A stretch of 64,000 bases of DNA from an uncultured Pseudomonadales bacterium. Lineage in GTDB: Bacteria; Pseudomonadota; Gammaproteobacteria; Pseudomonadales; Cellvibrionaceae. The notes below the pieces were generated by a model. The model saw only the letters and a list, made by a program, of their open reading frames with translations, did no database searches and was not told the DNA's origin. Both the position numbers and the translations under genes were made by a program. Of the stretch, positions 1 to 8,549 are shown one piece after another (within the stretch, counting starts at the first letter, position 1; every line of letters starts with the position of its first letter). The stretch covers positions 620,001 to 684,000 of the forward strand of contig CANLDL010000001.1 of NCBI GenBank assembly GCA_947489425.1. Reading direction: 5' to 3'.

Positions 1-809
1 CCAACACCTGACAGCATTAAAACTTGCGGCGAGCCAATAGCTCCAGCAGACAGCACTATCTCACCCTGACATTGAACGGTACTTTCAACACCATTAACTG
101 AATAGGTAATACCAGAAGCACGCTTATCATTGAAATTGATTTTATGTACTAATGCCTTAGTAACAACAGTTAAATTTTCTCTGTGAAGAACTGGTTTTAA
201 AAAGCCAACAGCTGTACTACAACGAGTACCCTTTTGTGTAATGGTGAGCTGAAAATAGCCTGCACCTTCTTGATCCTTACCATTAAAGTCATCATTACGC
301 GGAATACCAATTTCTTCAGCGGCGTCAATGAATAGCTCACAAATTTCACGCTTTACACGAATATTAGAGACGCTTAATGGTCCACCAGCACCGTGGTATT
401 CATTCGCACCACGCTCGTTATCTTCGGATTTTTTAAAGTATGGTAAAACTTCGTCGTAAGACCAACCTTTATTACCAAGTTTTACCCAATTATCATAATC
501 TTCTGCTTGACCACGCACATACAATAGGCCGTTCAATGAACTAGATCCACCAAGAACTTTACCTCGCGGCCACTCAAGGCTACGTCCATTTAAACCTGGG
601 TCATTTTCAGTCTTATAACACCAATCGGTTTTTGGATTATGCATTGTCTTAAAATAGCCGATGGGTACATGAATCCAAGGATTAGTGTCTTTACCACCAG
701 CCTCAAGCAATAGAACTTTTTTATTAGGATCTTCTGACAAGCGATTAGCCATGACACAACCAGAGGAACCAGCACCTACAACAATGTAGTCGTAAACTTC
801 AGTAGACAT
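1..809 (-). CDS. GMC-family FAD oxidoreductase (choline dehydrogenase-like), C-terminus beyond window
   Basis: Reading the minus strand from the ATG at 807-809 gives an uninterrupted 269-residue N-terminal part running off the left edge. It has the FAD-binding motif VVGAGSSG (about residues 10-17), the first GMC signature (about residues 77-100, PRGKVLGGSSSLNG) and the second (about residues 253-267, GAIGSPQVLMLSGVG). GMC enzymes oxidise alcohols such as choline to aldehydes using FAD. The catalytic C-terminal His lies outside the window, so the substrate cannot be read. It is the last gene of a minus-strand series with a dimethylglycine dehydrogenase-like enzyme and an XRE-cupin regulator, which would suit choline or another alcohol feeding methylated-amine metabolism; that is inference. 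It lies 175 bp downstream of the regulator gene and so may have its own promoter. Confidence 0.88.
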   Translation of the reverse strand, partial: MSTEVYDYIVVGAGSSGCVMANRLSEDPNKKVLLLEAGGKDTNPWIHVPIGYFKTMHNPKTDWCYKTENDPGLNGRSLEWPRGKVLGGSSSLNGLLYVRGQAEDYDNWVKLGNKGWSYDEVLPYFKKSEDNERGANEYHGAGGPLSVSNIRVKREICELFIDAAEEIGIPRNDDFNGKDQEGAGYFQLTITQKGTRCSTAVGFLKPVLHRENLTVVTKALVHKINFNDKRASGITYSVNGVESTVQCQGEIVLSAGAIGSPQVLMLSGV

Positions 810-874
810 AATTGACACACCACTTAATTTTTTATTGTATAAATTTTTATGTTAGGCAATATAACGTAGTGGCG

Positions 875-889
875 TAGATTATCAATCTA
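875..889. promoter_or_regulatory. Short inverted repeat upstream of the GMC oxidoreductase
   Basis: TAGATT-ATC-AATCTA forms perfect 6-bp arms around a 3-base centre, 66 bases upstream of the GMC start. It could be an operator, but such a short repeat in AT-rich DNA may be chance. Confidence 0.25.
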
Positions 890-984
890 TAGCGACTTAA
901 TCAATTAAAAATTACAAATAATGATTATTTTGGTCTCATTTTTTATTAAATGAAGAAGGTATAAGCCAGAATGAAGAATAATAG

Positions 985-1590
985 CTAATACCCCGGAGAA
1001 CCCATGACCCACAACACGACAGCCTCTTCATCTGCCGATGGGTTTTTCACAAAATGAGGCTCCTCCCCAACAATTGAGAAGCTATCACCTTCGCCCAAAA
1101 TATATAATTTATCGCCTATGGTTAACTCTAAAACACCTGATTTAACAAAACCCGCTTCTTCACCTTTACGTTTTCGCGGTTCTTTACTGGTCTCCACACC
1201 AGGAGAAAAGGTAGTTAAGATCATCAAAATATCACCACTTAACCATGGCGATAATAATTCTTCACGGATACCCGTACCAAAAAAGTCGAGACTGCGTCTT
1301 GAATCATGCCTAACTACATGATTTACCTCATCAACTTTTTGTTGATTATCGGTATGAAAAAACCATGTAATTTGAACGCCTAAGACTTCACTAATGGATT
1401 GAAGAACTGATATAGGAAGGGAGGAAACACCACGCTCGACTTGGCTAACATAACCTACGGACTTACCAATTTTCTCAGCGATAGCTGAGAGCGTGATCCC
1501 TTTGGCCTTTCGTAGGTCTCGAATTTGGAGGCCTATACGCACTTTATTTTTATCCATATCCGTAAATACAGAATGGGTTGTTTGGGACAT
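985..1590 (-). CDS. XRE-family transcriptional regulator with C-terminal cupin domain
   Basis: A 201-residue protein with an N-terminal helix-turn-helix (about residues 17-72; core ITLSAIAEKIGKSVGYVSQVE) and a C-terminal cupin_2 sensor domain (about residues 120-198; ELTIGDKLYILGEGDSFSI). Proteins with this architecture usually repress or activate nearby catabolic genes in response to a small ligand bound in the cupin. It sits between folD (84 bp upstream) and the GMC gene, so it probably controls this cluster and perhaps itself: a palindrome (1597-1609) overlaps its ribosome-binding region. A second in-frame ATG at 1557 is possible, but the upstream ATG has an AGG at suitable spacing. The ligand is unknown. 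Confidence 0.85.
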   Translation of the reverse strand: MSQTTHSVFTDMDKNKVRIGLQIRDLRKAKGITLSAIAEKIGKSVGYVSQVERGVSSLPISVLQSISEVLGVQITWFFHTDNQQKVDEVNHVVRHDSRRSLDFFGTGIREELLSPWLSGDILMILTTFSPGVETSKEPRKRKGEEAGFVKSGVLELTIGDKLYILGEGDSFSIVGEEPHFVKNPSADEEAVVLWVMGSPGY

Positions 1591-1596
1591 GCAACT

Positions 1597-1621
1597 AACC
1601 TAATAGGTTTATTTATTAACC
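1597..1621. promoter_or_regulatory. Candidate operator overlapping the leader of the XRE-cupin gene
   Basis: AACCTAATAGGTT (1597-1609) is a perfect palindrome directly upstream of the regulator start codon and overlapping its Shine-Dalgarno region. It runs into GGTTTATTTATTAACC (1606-1621). The 14-mer CTAATAGGTTTATT (1600-1613) recurs, on the opposite strand, inside the 20-bp inverted repeat at 8381-8400 ahead of the divergent ABC transporter. I infer autoregulation by the XRE-cupin protein. Confidence 0.45.
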
Positions 1622-1674
1622 GAAATATGAAAACGCGATCTACTTAATAAACCGCGGATCTAAAGAGCCATTTA

Positions 1675-2514
1675 CTAAGAAGATGCTTTTTGTGCAGCCT
1701 CCAATGTTTGACTAATTAGAGCATTAATTGTCATTGGGCCAACTCCACCTGGAACTGGGGTCAGCGCAGATACACGACCTTCTAAGCCAGTTTTATCAAT
1801 ATCGCCTAATCCACCTGGATGATAACCAGCATCAACAACAACTGCACCATCTTTAATCCACTCTGCCTTAATAAATTCAGGGCGACCCACTGCACCAACA
1901 AGTACATCAGCTTGTTTGATATGCTCAGCAAGGTTTTGTGTGCGGGAATGGCAGATTGTTACAGTGCAGTTTGCATTTAAAAGCATAGCAGCCATTGGTT
2001 TACCCAATATAGGACTACGACCAACGACAACAGCATGCTTACCATTTAAATCAATTTTGTAATGCTCTAAAAGGTGCATAATACCTGCAGGCGTTGCCGA
2101 ACCATACGCTTCTTCACCCATGGCCATCAAACCAAAACCTTTTGTAGTAACACCATCAACGTCTTTTTCGATAGAAATTGCATCAAAACATTTTCGCTCG
2201 TCAATTTGAGACGGCACTGGATGCTGCAACAAAATACCGTGTACATCTGGATTAGCATTCAGCTCATTAATTTTTGCCAAAAGCTCTTCAGTTGTTGTCT
2301 CTTCACTCATTTCAACTTTAATAGAATCCATTCCTATACGACGACAGGCAGTACCTTTCATTTGTACATAGGTACCAGAAGCAGGATCACTACCAACTAA
2401 AATAGTAGCCAAGATAGGAACAGGATTATCTTTTACTAATTCAGCAACGCTAGCGGTTAACGCTACTTCTCTTTCTTTTACTAATTGTTTTCCATCAAGA
2501 ATCAAAGTTGTCAT
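1675..2514 (-). CDS. folD: Bifunctional methylenetetrahydrofolate dehydrogenase / methenyltetrahydrofolate cyclohydrolase (divergent FolD)
   Basis: A 279-residue cytosolic enzyme converting 5,10-methylene-THF through methenyl-THF to 10-formyl-THF with NAD(P)+. The catalytic YxxxK is visible (YVQMK, about residues 50-54), as are the Gln of the second motif (LLQHPVP), the conserved Asp in KDVDG and the Rossmann motif [12 protein letters not shown] (about residues 162-173). It differs from housekeeping FolD in two usually invariant stretches: QHPVP for QLPLP and ATPAGI for PCTP-type sequence. This suggests a catabolic paralogue. It lies between the dimethylglycine dehydrogenase-like gene and the regulator, exactly where an enzyme processing the methylene-THF product would be expected. 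Its length is normal. Confidence 0.93.
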   Translation of the reverse strand: MTTLILDGKQLVKEREVALTASVAELVKDNPVPILATILVGSDPASGTYVQMKGTACRRIGMDSIKVEMSEETTTEELLAKINELNANPDVHGILLQHPVPSQIDERKCFDAISIEKDVDGVTTKGFGLMAMGEEAYGSATPAGIMHLLEHYKIDLNGKHAVVVGRSPILGKPMAAMLLNANCTVTICHSRTQNLAEHIKQADVLVGAVGRPEFIKAEWIKDGAVVVDAGYHPGGLGDIDKTGLEGRVSALTPVPGGVGPMTINALISQTLEAAQKASS

Positions 2515-2555
2515 TTATTTATCTCGTTTTATGGTTCATAAAAACAATTGATATA

Positions 2556-2588
2556 AAGTGGCTATTTAAAAATATAATTTAGCCACTT
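2556..2588. terminator. Intergenic hairpin between the DMGDH-like gene and folD
   Basis: AAGTGGCTA (2556-2564) pairs with TAGCCACTT (2580-2588) across a 15-base AT-rich loop, downstream of the DMGDH-like stop and upstream of folD on the minus strand. There is no tight U-run directly after the stem, so it may be a weak terminator or an mRNA-processing hairpin within the operon. Confidence 0.4.
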
Positions 2589-2619
2589 AACTCAAAGTAA
2601 TAAAAAATTACAAATTAAG

Positions 2620-5070
2620 TTAACACTTAATTTTTTCCATTGCAGAATCGTAAACCGAACGTAAAGATGGCTTCACTTTATAGCGCACACATTCAACTTC
2701 TATTTCAAAATCAGTGTTATCTAACCATTCTTTATTGATACCGCCGTCGTGATTCACATAACCCATAGCAACTGTTGCACCAACCGAGTGACCAAACATG
2801 CCCGCCGTTGTTCTACCCACAATTTCACCATTCGCATAGATCGGTTCTTCGTGATAACAAAGTGGCTCTGGATCCTCAAAAACAAATGCGACAAAACGTT
2901 TTTTCAGTAAGCCCTCTGCCTTTTGTGCAAGCAATGCTTCTTTACCAATAAAGCCGCCCTCTTTTTCAAAGTCCGAAGCAAAGCTCAAACCGGCTTCAAG
3001 TTGTGTATCTTCGTCGGTAATATCATGTCCCCAATGGCGATAGCATTTTTCCATACGCAGAGAGTTCATCGTATGATAGCCATAAGGTTTAATACCAAAT
3101 TCTTCACCTGCCTCTAAAATCGCATCGTAAACACTCGGTGCGTATTCTGTAGCAATGTAAAGTTCCCAACCTAACTCACCCACATAAGTGATACGCGATG
3201 CACGTACTTTTGCATAATGTAAATCGATTTCTTTTGATGTGGCAAAAGGGAAACCTTCGTTGGAAATGTCATCACTGGTTAATTTGCTTAACGTGTCACG
3301 AGCACGCGGTCCCATAACAGTGACAACAGCCATTGAAGAGGTAATGTCATTAATATAAACAACTTCGTCGCAGGCTTTATTGCGACGCATCCAATCCATA
3401 TCACGCGTTTGCGTAGCAACACCCGAGATTACTAAATATTTATCCGATGCTAGGCGAGTAACCGTCACATCAGCCTCTATGCCACCACGCTCATTGAGCC
3501 ACTGGGTATAAACCATCTTGCCAACACCAACAGCAACGTTATTTGAGCAAATTCGATTTAAGAATTTCTCAGAGTCAGGACCTTCGACTTGATATTTAGA
3601 GAAGGAACTCTGATCAATAACACCAACTTTATTACGCACAGCTTCGTGTTCAGCTTTATTGTTTTCAAACCAATTCTGACGACCAAAAGAGTATTCATAC
3701 TCAGGCTCTTGTCCTTCATTGGCAAACCAGTTAGCACGTTCCCAACCGTTATCAACACCAAACACGGCACCAAGTGATGCAAGTTTGTCATGTAACACTG
3801 AACGCCTTACACCACGCGCTGTTTTAAATTGTTTGAATGGATAATGTGTTTCATACAACAATCCCAAAGACTCTGTTGTACGATCGTATAGGTAGCGTTC
3901 ATTACCCTGGAACGGCATATTACGACGAATATCAACATCCCATAAGTCACGCGGTGCATGACCTTTTTGAATCCATTCAGCGAGCATCTTGCCTGCCCCA
4001 CCCGCTGACTGAATACCAACAGAGTTAAAACCAGCAGCCACAAAATAATTTCGTAGTTCGGGCGCCTCACCCAATTGATACCGATCATCAGGAGTAAAAG
4101 ATTCTGGGCCATTAAAGAAAACCTGCAAACCTGTTCTCTCTAAAATAGGTATACGGTGCATTGCCGATTCTAGATAAGGCTCTAGGTGATCAAAATCTTC
4201 TGGTAGTTCATCAAAAGAAAAATCATCAGGAATACCATCCATACCCCAAGGCTTCGCACCCGGCTCAAACATACCCACTAATAATTTACCGGCATCGGGC
4301 TTATAGTAACAATAACCGTCCATGTCACGCATAGTAGGCAAGCCTTCTGCAAGATCAGGCATATTTTCTGTTACAACATAAAAATGCTCAGCAGCATGCA
4401 GTGGCACATTAACCCCTGCTTTACGACCAAATTCACGCGCCCACATACCCGCACAGTTAACAACATATTCTGCATCAATATCGCCGTGCTCAGTAATAAC
4501 GCCGGCAACTTTTCCATCGCGGGTTTTCATGTCTAAAACTTTAGTATTTTCAAAAATTTTAGCGCCGCCAGTACGTGCACCTTTTGCCAAAGCTTGTGTT
4601 ACGTCAACAGGGCTTGCCATACCATCCATTGGTAAATGAATGGCACCAATAACATCATCGACATTAAGTAATGGCCACATTTCTTTTGCTTGCTCAGGAC
4701 TAATAACATCACAAGGAAAACCTGCAACTTTTGCCATAGAAGCACCGCGTTTAATTTCTGCCAAACGCTCTTTGTTAGTTGCAATAGTTAAAGAGCCATT
4801 GCGAACAAAGCCTGTAGCTTGTCCTGTTTCAGCTTCTAACTGATCGTAAAGGCTCGCACTATAATTAGCCAGCATTGACATGTTATAACTTGCTCGGAGT
4901 GTTGGCACTAGACCAGCTGCATGCCATGTTGTACCACAGGTTAATGTTTTACGCTCTAGCAATACGACATCTGTAATACCTAACTTAGTTAAATGATAAG
5001 CAATACTACAACCGATAACACCACCGCCAACAATGACGACTTGAGCAGATGACGGTAATTGTTTTGACAT
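2620..5070 (-). CDS. Dimethylglycine/sarcosine dehydrogenase-like FAD and folate-binding oxidoreductase (DAO + GcvT)
   Basis: An 816-residue protein with an N-terminal FAD/DAO domain (VVIVGGGVIG, residues 11-20; TTWHAAGL with His50 at the position that covalently holds FAD in dimethylglycine dehydrogenases), a middle FAO region to about residue 430, and a C-terminal aminomethyltransferase-like GcvT/GcvT_C half (about residues 430-810). Family members oxidatively remove an N-methyl group and pass it to THF as 5,10-methylene-THF, sending electrons to ETF. The neighbours fit this closely: etfBA and purU upstream, folD downstream. Length and domain order match the family. Whether the substrate is dimethylglycine, sarcosine or another methylamine cannot be read from sequence. 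Confidence 0.9.
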   Translation of the reverse strand: MSKQLPSSAQVVIVGGGVIGCSIAYHLTKLGITDVVLLERKTLTCGTTWHAAGLVPTLRASYNMSMLANYSASLYDQLEAETGQATGFVRNGSLTIATNKERLAEIKRGASMAKVAGFPCDVISPEQAKEMWPLLNVDDVIGAIHLPMDGMASPVDVTQALAKGARTGGAKIFENTKVLDMKTRDGKVAGVITEHGDIDAEYVVNCAGMWAREFGRKAGVNVPLHAAEHFYVVTENMPDLAEGLPTMRDMDGYCYYKPDAGKLLVGMFEPGAKPWGMDGIPDDFSFDELPEDFDHLEPYLESAMHRIPILERTGLQVFFNGPESFTPDDRYQLGEAPELRNYFVAAGFNSVGIQSAGGAGKMLAEWIQKGHAPRDLWDVDIRRNMPFQGNERYLYDRTTESLGLLYETHYPFKQFKTARGVRRSVLHDKLASLGAVFGVDNGWERANWFANEGQEPEYEYSFGRQNWFENNKAEHEAVRNKVGVIDQSSFSKYQVEGPDSEKFLNRICSNNVAVGVGKMVYTQWLNERGGIEADVTVTRLASDKYLVISGVATQTRDMDWMRRNKACDEVVYINDITSSMAVVTVMGPRARDTLSKLTSDDISNEGFPFATSKEIDLHYAKVRASRITYVGELGWELYIATEYAPSVYDAILEAGEEFGIKPYGYHTMNSLRMEKCYRHWGHDITDEDTQLEAGLSFASDFEKEGGFIGKEALLAQKAEGLLKKRFVAFVFEDPEPLCYHEEPIYANGEIVGRTTAGMFGHSVGATVAMGYVNHDGGINKEWLDNTDFEIEVECVRYKVKPSLRSVYDSAMEKIKC

Positions 5071-5124
5071 GTGCTTTCTCCGAATAATTATTTGTTTAAC
5101 ACAAAGTACTGACTAAAAAATTAG

Positions 5125-5152
5125 TTAACTAATAGTACAAACTATTAGTTAA
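5125..5152. terminator. Perfect hairpin overlapping the purU stop codon
   Basis: TTAACTAATAGT (5125-5136) and ACTATTAGTTAA (5141-5152) are perfect 12-bp arms around ACAA. The stem covers the purU stop (5145-5147). On the minus strand a run of six T follows about five bases after the stem, so it could act as a weak AT-rich terminator or attenuator reducing read-through from purU into the DMGDH-like gene, or as a transcript-stabilising element. Confidence 0.45.
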
Positions 5153-5999
5153 AAACGACTGTTTTATTTCCATGAACCAGAATCTGATCTTCAAGATGTG
5201 CACGTAAACCACGCGCTAAAACAGTTTTTTCTACATCTTTACCTAAACGAACCAAATCTTCTACGCTATCGGTATGATTAACTCGAACAACGTCCTGATC
5301 AATAATTGGGCCTTCATCTAATTGTTCAGTTACATAGTGACAAGTTGCACCAATCAGTTTTACACCGCGTCTGGATGCCTGGTGATAAGGTTGACCACCA
5401 ATAAAGGACGGCAAAAAGCTGTGATGTATATTAAGAACTTGATGGCGATATTTTTCACATAGAGATTGAGGAAAAATTTGCATGTAACGAGCTAACACTA
5501 CGCAATCAACATTGTAGCTATCGACCAAGCGCTCTACCTCGGCAAAACCCGGCGCTTTATTATCCTTTTCAATAACAACATGGTGATAAGGAATGCCATA
5601 AAATTCGGCCAAACCGCGCATGTCATCGTGATTGGAAATAACACAAGGAATCTCACAATTAATATCGCCGCTTTTCCAACGATCGAGTAAATCTGATAAA
5701 CAATGAGAACCTTTACTCGCCATTAAAATAACACGCTTAGGTACCGCATTATCAATAACACGCAAATTCATTTTCAACTCTTCGACTAACGGTTGAAACT
5801 TTTCTCTCAACACATCAGCGCCAAACGGTAATGAATCAGCAGTAATTTCTAAACGAGAAAAAAACCAATTACTATCAACATCGGAATGGTGTGATGCTTC
5901 TGATATCCAACCACCGTGCTCAGTAATTAAGCCACCTACCTTAGTAACTATTCCCACTTGATCTGGGCAATCCAAGACTAAACGATAAGTTTGAGTCAT
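5145..5999 (-). CDS. purU: Formyltetrahydrofolate deformylase
   Basis: A 284-residue cytosolic enzyme hydrolysing 10-formyl-THF to formate and THF. It has an N-terminal ACT domain (about residues 5-75) and a C-terminal formyltransferase fold with the catalytic NIHHSFLPSF stretch (about residues 191-200) and LDEGPII with its conserved Asp (about residue 228). In the cluster it would regenerate free THF after methyl groups are loaded by the DMGDH-like enzyme and oxidised by FolD. It lies between etfA (85 bp upstream) and the DMGDH-like gene (74 bp downstream), same strand. No formate dehydrogenase is visible in the window. Confidence 0.95.
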   Translation of the reverse strand: MTQTYRLVLDCPDQVGIVTKVGGLITEHGGWISEASHHSDVDSNWFFSRLEITADSLPFGADVLREKFQPLVEELKMNLRVIDNAVPKRVILMASKGSHCLSDLLDRWKSGDINCEIPCVISNHDDMRGLAEFYGIPYHHVVIEKDNKAPGFAEVERLVDSYNVDCVVLARYMQIFPQSLCEKYRHQVLNIHHSFLPSFIGGQPYHQASRRGVKLIGATCHYVTEQLDEGPIIDQDVVRVNHTDSVEDLVRLGKDVEKTVLARGLRAHLEDQILVHGNKTVVFN

Positions 6000-6084
6000 T
6001 TATAACACTCTCCACAAAGCGCTACTCACCATTCCTTATTAGAAAGGTGAGCAGCAAAATAATTATTAATAGTTAATTAAAAAG

Positions 6085-7032
6085 TTATAACTGAGAATCG
6101 AGTTCTGGCACTGCGTCAAACAAATCAGCAACAAGACCATAATCGGCAACATTAAAGATAGGAGCATCTTCATCTTTATTGATAGCGACAATAATTTTAG
6201 AGTCTTTCATACCTGCTAAATGCTGAATAGCACCAGAAATACCAACAGCAATATATAGGTCCGGAGCAACGATTTTACCCGTTTGACCTACCTGCATATC
6301 ATTTGGAACATAACCTGCATCAACAGCGGCACGAGATGCACCAACAGCAGCACCTAATTTATCAGCTACTTTTTCTAGCATTTCGAAATTATCGCCAGAC
6401 TGCATACCACGGCCACCAGAAACAATAATGCGTGCATTACTTAACTCTGGGCGATCAGATTGAACAACTTCTTCACTGACAAAGCGTGAAAGACCAACAT
6501 CCGCTGCGTCACCTAATTTTTCAACACTACAGCTACCACCCGTTAAGTCAGCTGGATCAAATGCTGCTGTACGAACAGTCATTGCCTTTATGGTATCGCT
6601 ACTTTTTAGGGTTTGCATCGCATTACCCGCATAAATCGGACGTACAAATGTGTCGCCATCAACAATTCCTGTAATATCAGAAATTTGGGCAACATCGAGT
6701 AATGCCGCAGCTCTTGGCAAAACATTTTTACCTTGCGTGGTTGATGGTGCGATAACGTAGGTAAAGGATTTTTCTTTAACCAACTCTGATAAATAAGGCG
6801 CAAAGTTTTCTGGCAACTGCTTTTCTAATGCAGGGCTATCTGCCAACAACACTTGAGCAACGCCAGGAATTGCACTTGCTGCTTCAGCAACTGCATTACA
6901 GTTTCCACCAGCAACTAACAAACTAATTTCAGAACCCGTTTTTTCAGCAATTTCTTTAGCCGCGGTTAAAGTATTGGCTGTTGCTGCTTGGAGCTCTTCA
7001 TTATTGTGTTCAGCGATGACAAGAATACTCAT
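6085..7032 (-). CDS. etfA: Electron transfer flavoprotein subunit alpha
   Basis: A 315-residue FAD-binding subunit. The C-terminal ETF-alpha signature ([17 protein letters not shown] and the following NKDEDAPIF and DYGLVAD) is intact, and GGRGMQ in the linker is conserved. With EtfB it accepts electrons from flavin dehydrogenases such as the DMGDH-like enzyme encoded downstream and passes them to ETF-quinone oxidoreductase. Its ATG overlaps the etfB stop as TAATG, so the two are translationally coupled. The order (etfB, etfA, purU, DMGDH) suggests a dedicated catabolic ETF pair rather than the only housekeeping one. Confidence 0.96.
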   Translation of the reverse strand: MSILVIAEHNNEELQAATANTLTAAKEIAEKTGSEISLLVAGGNCNAVAEAASAIPGVAQVLLADSPALEKQLPENFAPYLSELVKEKSFTYVIAPSTTQGKNVLPRAAALLDVAQISDITGIVDGDTFVRPIYAGNAMQTLKSSDTIKAMTVRTAAFDPADLTGGSCSVEKLGDAADVGLSRFVSEEVVQSDRPELSNARIIVSGGRGMQSGDNFEMLEKVADKLGAAVGASRAAVDAGYVPNDMQVGQTGKIVAPDLYIAVGISGAIQHLAGMKDSKIIVAINKDEDAPIFNVADYGLVADLFDAVPELDSQL

Positions 7033-7778
7033 TATAGTGCTCCTTCTGATTTTAATTTCTCGACCAATTCAGCAACATTAGCAACTTTTTCACCCGCACT
7101 ACGCTCAGGTGGATTAAGAACAGTTACCGTTGATAGTCGTGGGGTAATATCAATACCCAGTTCAGCAACAGAAATGCTTTCGATAGGCTTGCGCTTAGCT
7201 TTCATTAAGTTAGGCAGAGACACATAACGTGGCTCATTTAAGCGTAAATCTGCAGTAACAACGGCGGGAAGTTTTAGCGCCACTTTTTGTAAACCGCTAT
7301 CAACTTCACGAGTCACCATAATTTCATCGCCTTCGATAGAAATTTCAGAAGCGAATGTACCTTGTGCCATACCTGATAAGGCGGCAAGCATTTGTCCAGA
7401 CTGGTTATTATCACCATCAATAGACTGCTTGCCAAACAATACAAGACCTGGCTTCTCTTGCTCTACAATGGCATTAAAGAGTTTTGCAACTGCTAACGGC
7501 TGAATAACCTCATCGGTTGCCACATGAATAACACGATCTGCACCCAAGGCTAGAGCTGTACGCAGCTGCTCATGGCAACTATCGGAGCCAATACTAACCG
7601 CAATAACCTCGGTTGCTACGCCCGACTCTTTTAAACGCAAAGCTTCTTCGATTGCAATCTCACAGAATGGATTAACAACCATTTTTAGCTTTTCAACATC
7701 AACAGCTGAATTATCAGCCTTGATACGTACTTTAATATTAGCGTCAACAACCCGCTTTATTCCAACCAATATTTTCAT
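7032..7778 (-). CDS. etfB: Electron transfer flavoprotein subunit beta
   Basis: A 248-residue AMP-binding ETF subunit with the family signature VTREVDSGLQKVALKLPAVVTADLRLN split over about residues 162-188 and the N-terminal MKILVGIKRVVD typical of EtfB. It is the first gene of the minus-strand catabolic series and faces a 771-bp non-coding stretch shared with the divergent ABC transporter. It overlaps etfA by one base. Confidence 0.96.
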   Translation of the reverse strand: MKILVGIKRVVDANIKVRIKADNSAVDVEKLKMVVNPFCEIAIEEALRLKESGVATEVIAVSIGSDSCHEQLRTALALGADRVIHVATDEVIQPLAVAKLFNAIVEQEKPGLVLFGKQSIDGDNNQSGQMLAALSGMAQGTFASEISIEGDEIMVTREVDSGLQKVALKLPAVVTADLRLNEPRYVSLPNLMKAKRKPIESISVAELGIDITPRLSTVTVLNPPERSAGEKVANVAELVEKLKSEGAL

Positions 7779-7883
7779 GATAACCCCATTTTCTAGGCTT
7801 TAGGCGACAGTTTGATAAATAAAAAATTCCACTTAATCACTTATAAATGAAATTAGACAGATATTTTTCACGGGGAATATTGA

Positions 7884-7904
7884 TGACAAATCAAATATTT
7901 GTCA
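7884..7904. promoter_or_regulatory. Inverted repeat upstream of etfB
   Basis: TGACAAAT-CAAAT-ATTTGTCA gives perfect 8-bp arms around a 5-base spacer, about 106 bases upstream of the etfB start. It looks like an operator for a dimeric regulator and differs in sequence from the repeat at 8381-8400. Confidence 0.4.
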
Positions 7905-8380
7905 ATAAGTTTTTAGCGAATTATTAAAATATAAAAACTCAATACAATAACAGTAATAACAAAGGCAATTAGGTAGCTATAGCTACAGCTCCACAAAAAT
8001 TAAAACCAGTTGAAGAATCAATTAGTTATAAGCAAAAGTTGTTTAATAAAAAAAGTATATATCGAAGAGGGTTTTCAGCAAATTGAATATTTTATTTGCA
8101 CCAGTATCATGCAGAATTACCAACTAAAAAATACTTAACTGACGAAAAAATAGCTAAATACACATTTTTATCGCTAATAAAGGGGATTTTATAAGCAATT
8201 TGTAAGTTTTTAAGCCATACGATATTACTAGTGAACCAGCATGGTTCATTGCTCATTATTAAGCACCATTAGCAGCATAAACAAACAGCACACAACTGGA
8301 CCAACAGTGACAACTCAACTGATACCCTAAATACTTAAATAGGTATTGTATAGTCACATCGTATATTTATAATGAAAAGC

Positions 8381-8400
8381 ATCTAATAAACCTATTAGAT
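8381..8400. promoter_or_regulatory. 20-bp inverted repeat upstream of the ABC importer, candidate XRE-cupin operator
   Basis: ATCTAATA-AACC-TATTAGAT has perfect 8-bp arms. Its reverse complement shares 16 of 20 bases, including the uninterrupted CTAATAGGTTTATT, with the sequence at 1598-1617 ahead of the XRE-cupin gene. It lies 150 bases before the binding-protein start codon. The common motif suggests that one regulator acts at both places. Confidence 0.5.
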
Positions 8401-8549
8401 CAAAAAACAGCGGTTTTTAGGAGCCGTTGGTATAAATATAATAGCTAGTCACATAACAAGCTTTATAACATTGGCTGGCTAACTTATAACTATAACAAGA
8501 TAATCAATGATTCCATCAACGATTACATATCACAGAGGCTCTAACTATA

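Larger units (their letters stand above)
7779..8549. other. Divergent intergenic region between etfB and the ABC importer
   Basis: No convincing coding sequence or structured RNA was seen in this 771-bp AT-rich stretch. It must hold the promoters of both transcription units. It contains two inverted repeats, annotated separately at 7884-7904 and 8381-8400. The length is unusual for a simple divergent promoter, so a small RNA cannot be excluded. Confidence 0.6.

Noticed and set aside
2074..2400. Open frame of 108 codons antisense to folD
   Set aside because: Entirely within folD, with unusual His/Phe/Thr composition.
7779..8549. Riboswitch (for example glycine or folate type) ahead of the demethylation operon
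   Set aside because: No conserved riboswitch core could be recognised on either strand; only short inverted repeats were seen.
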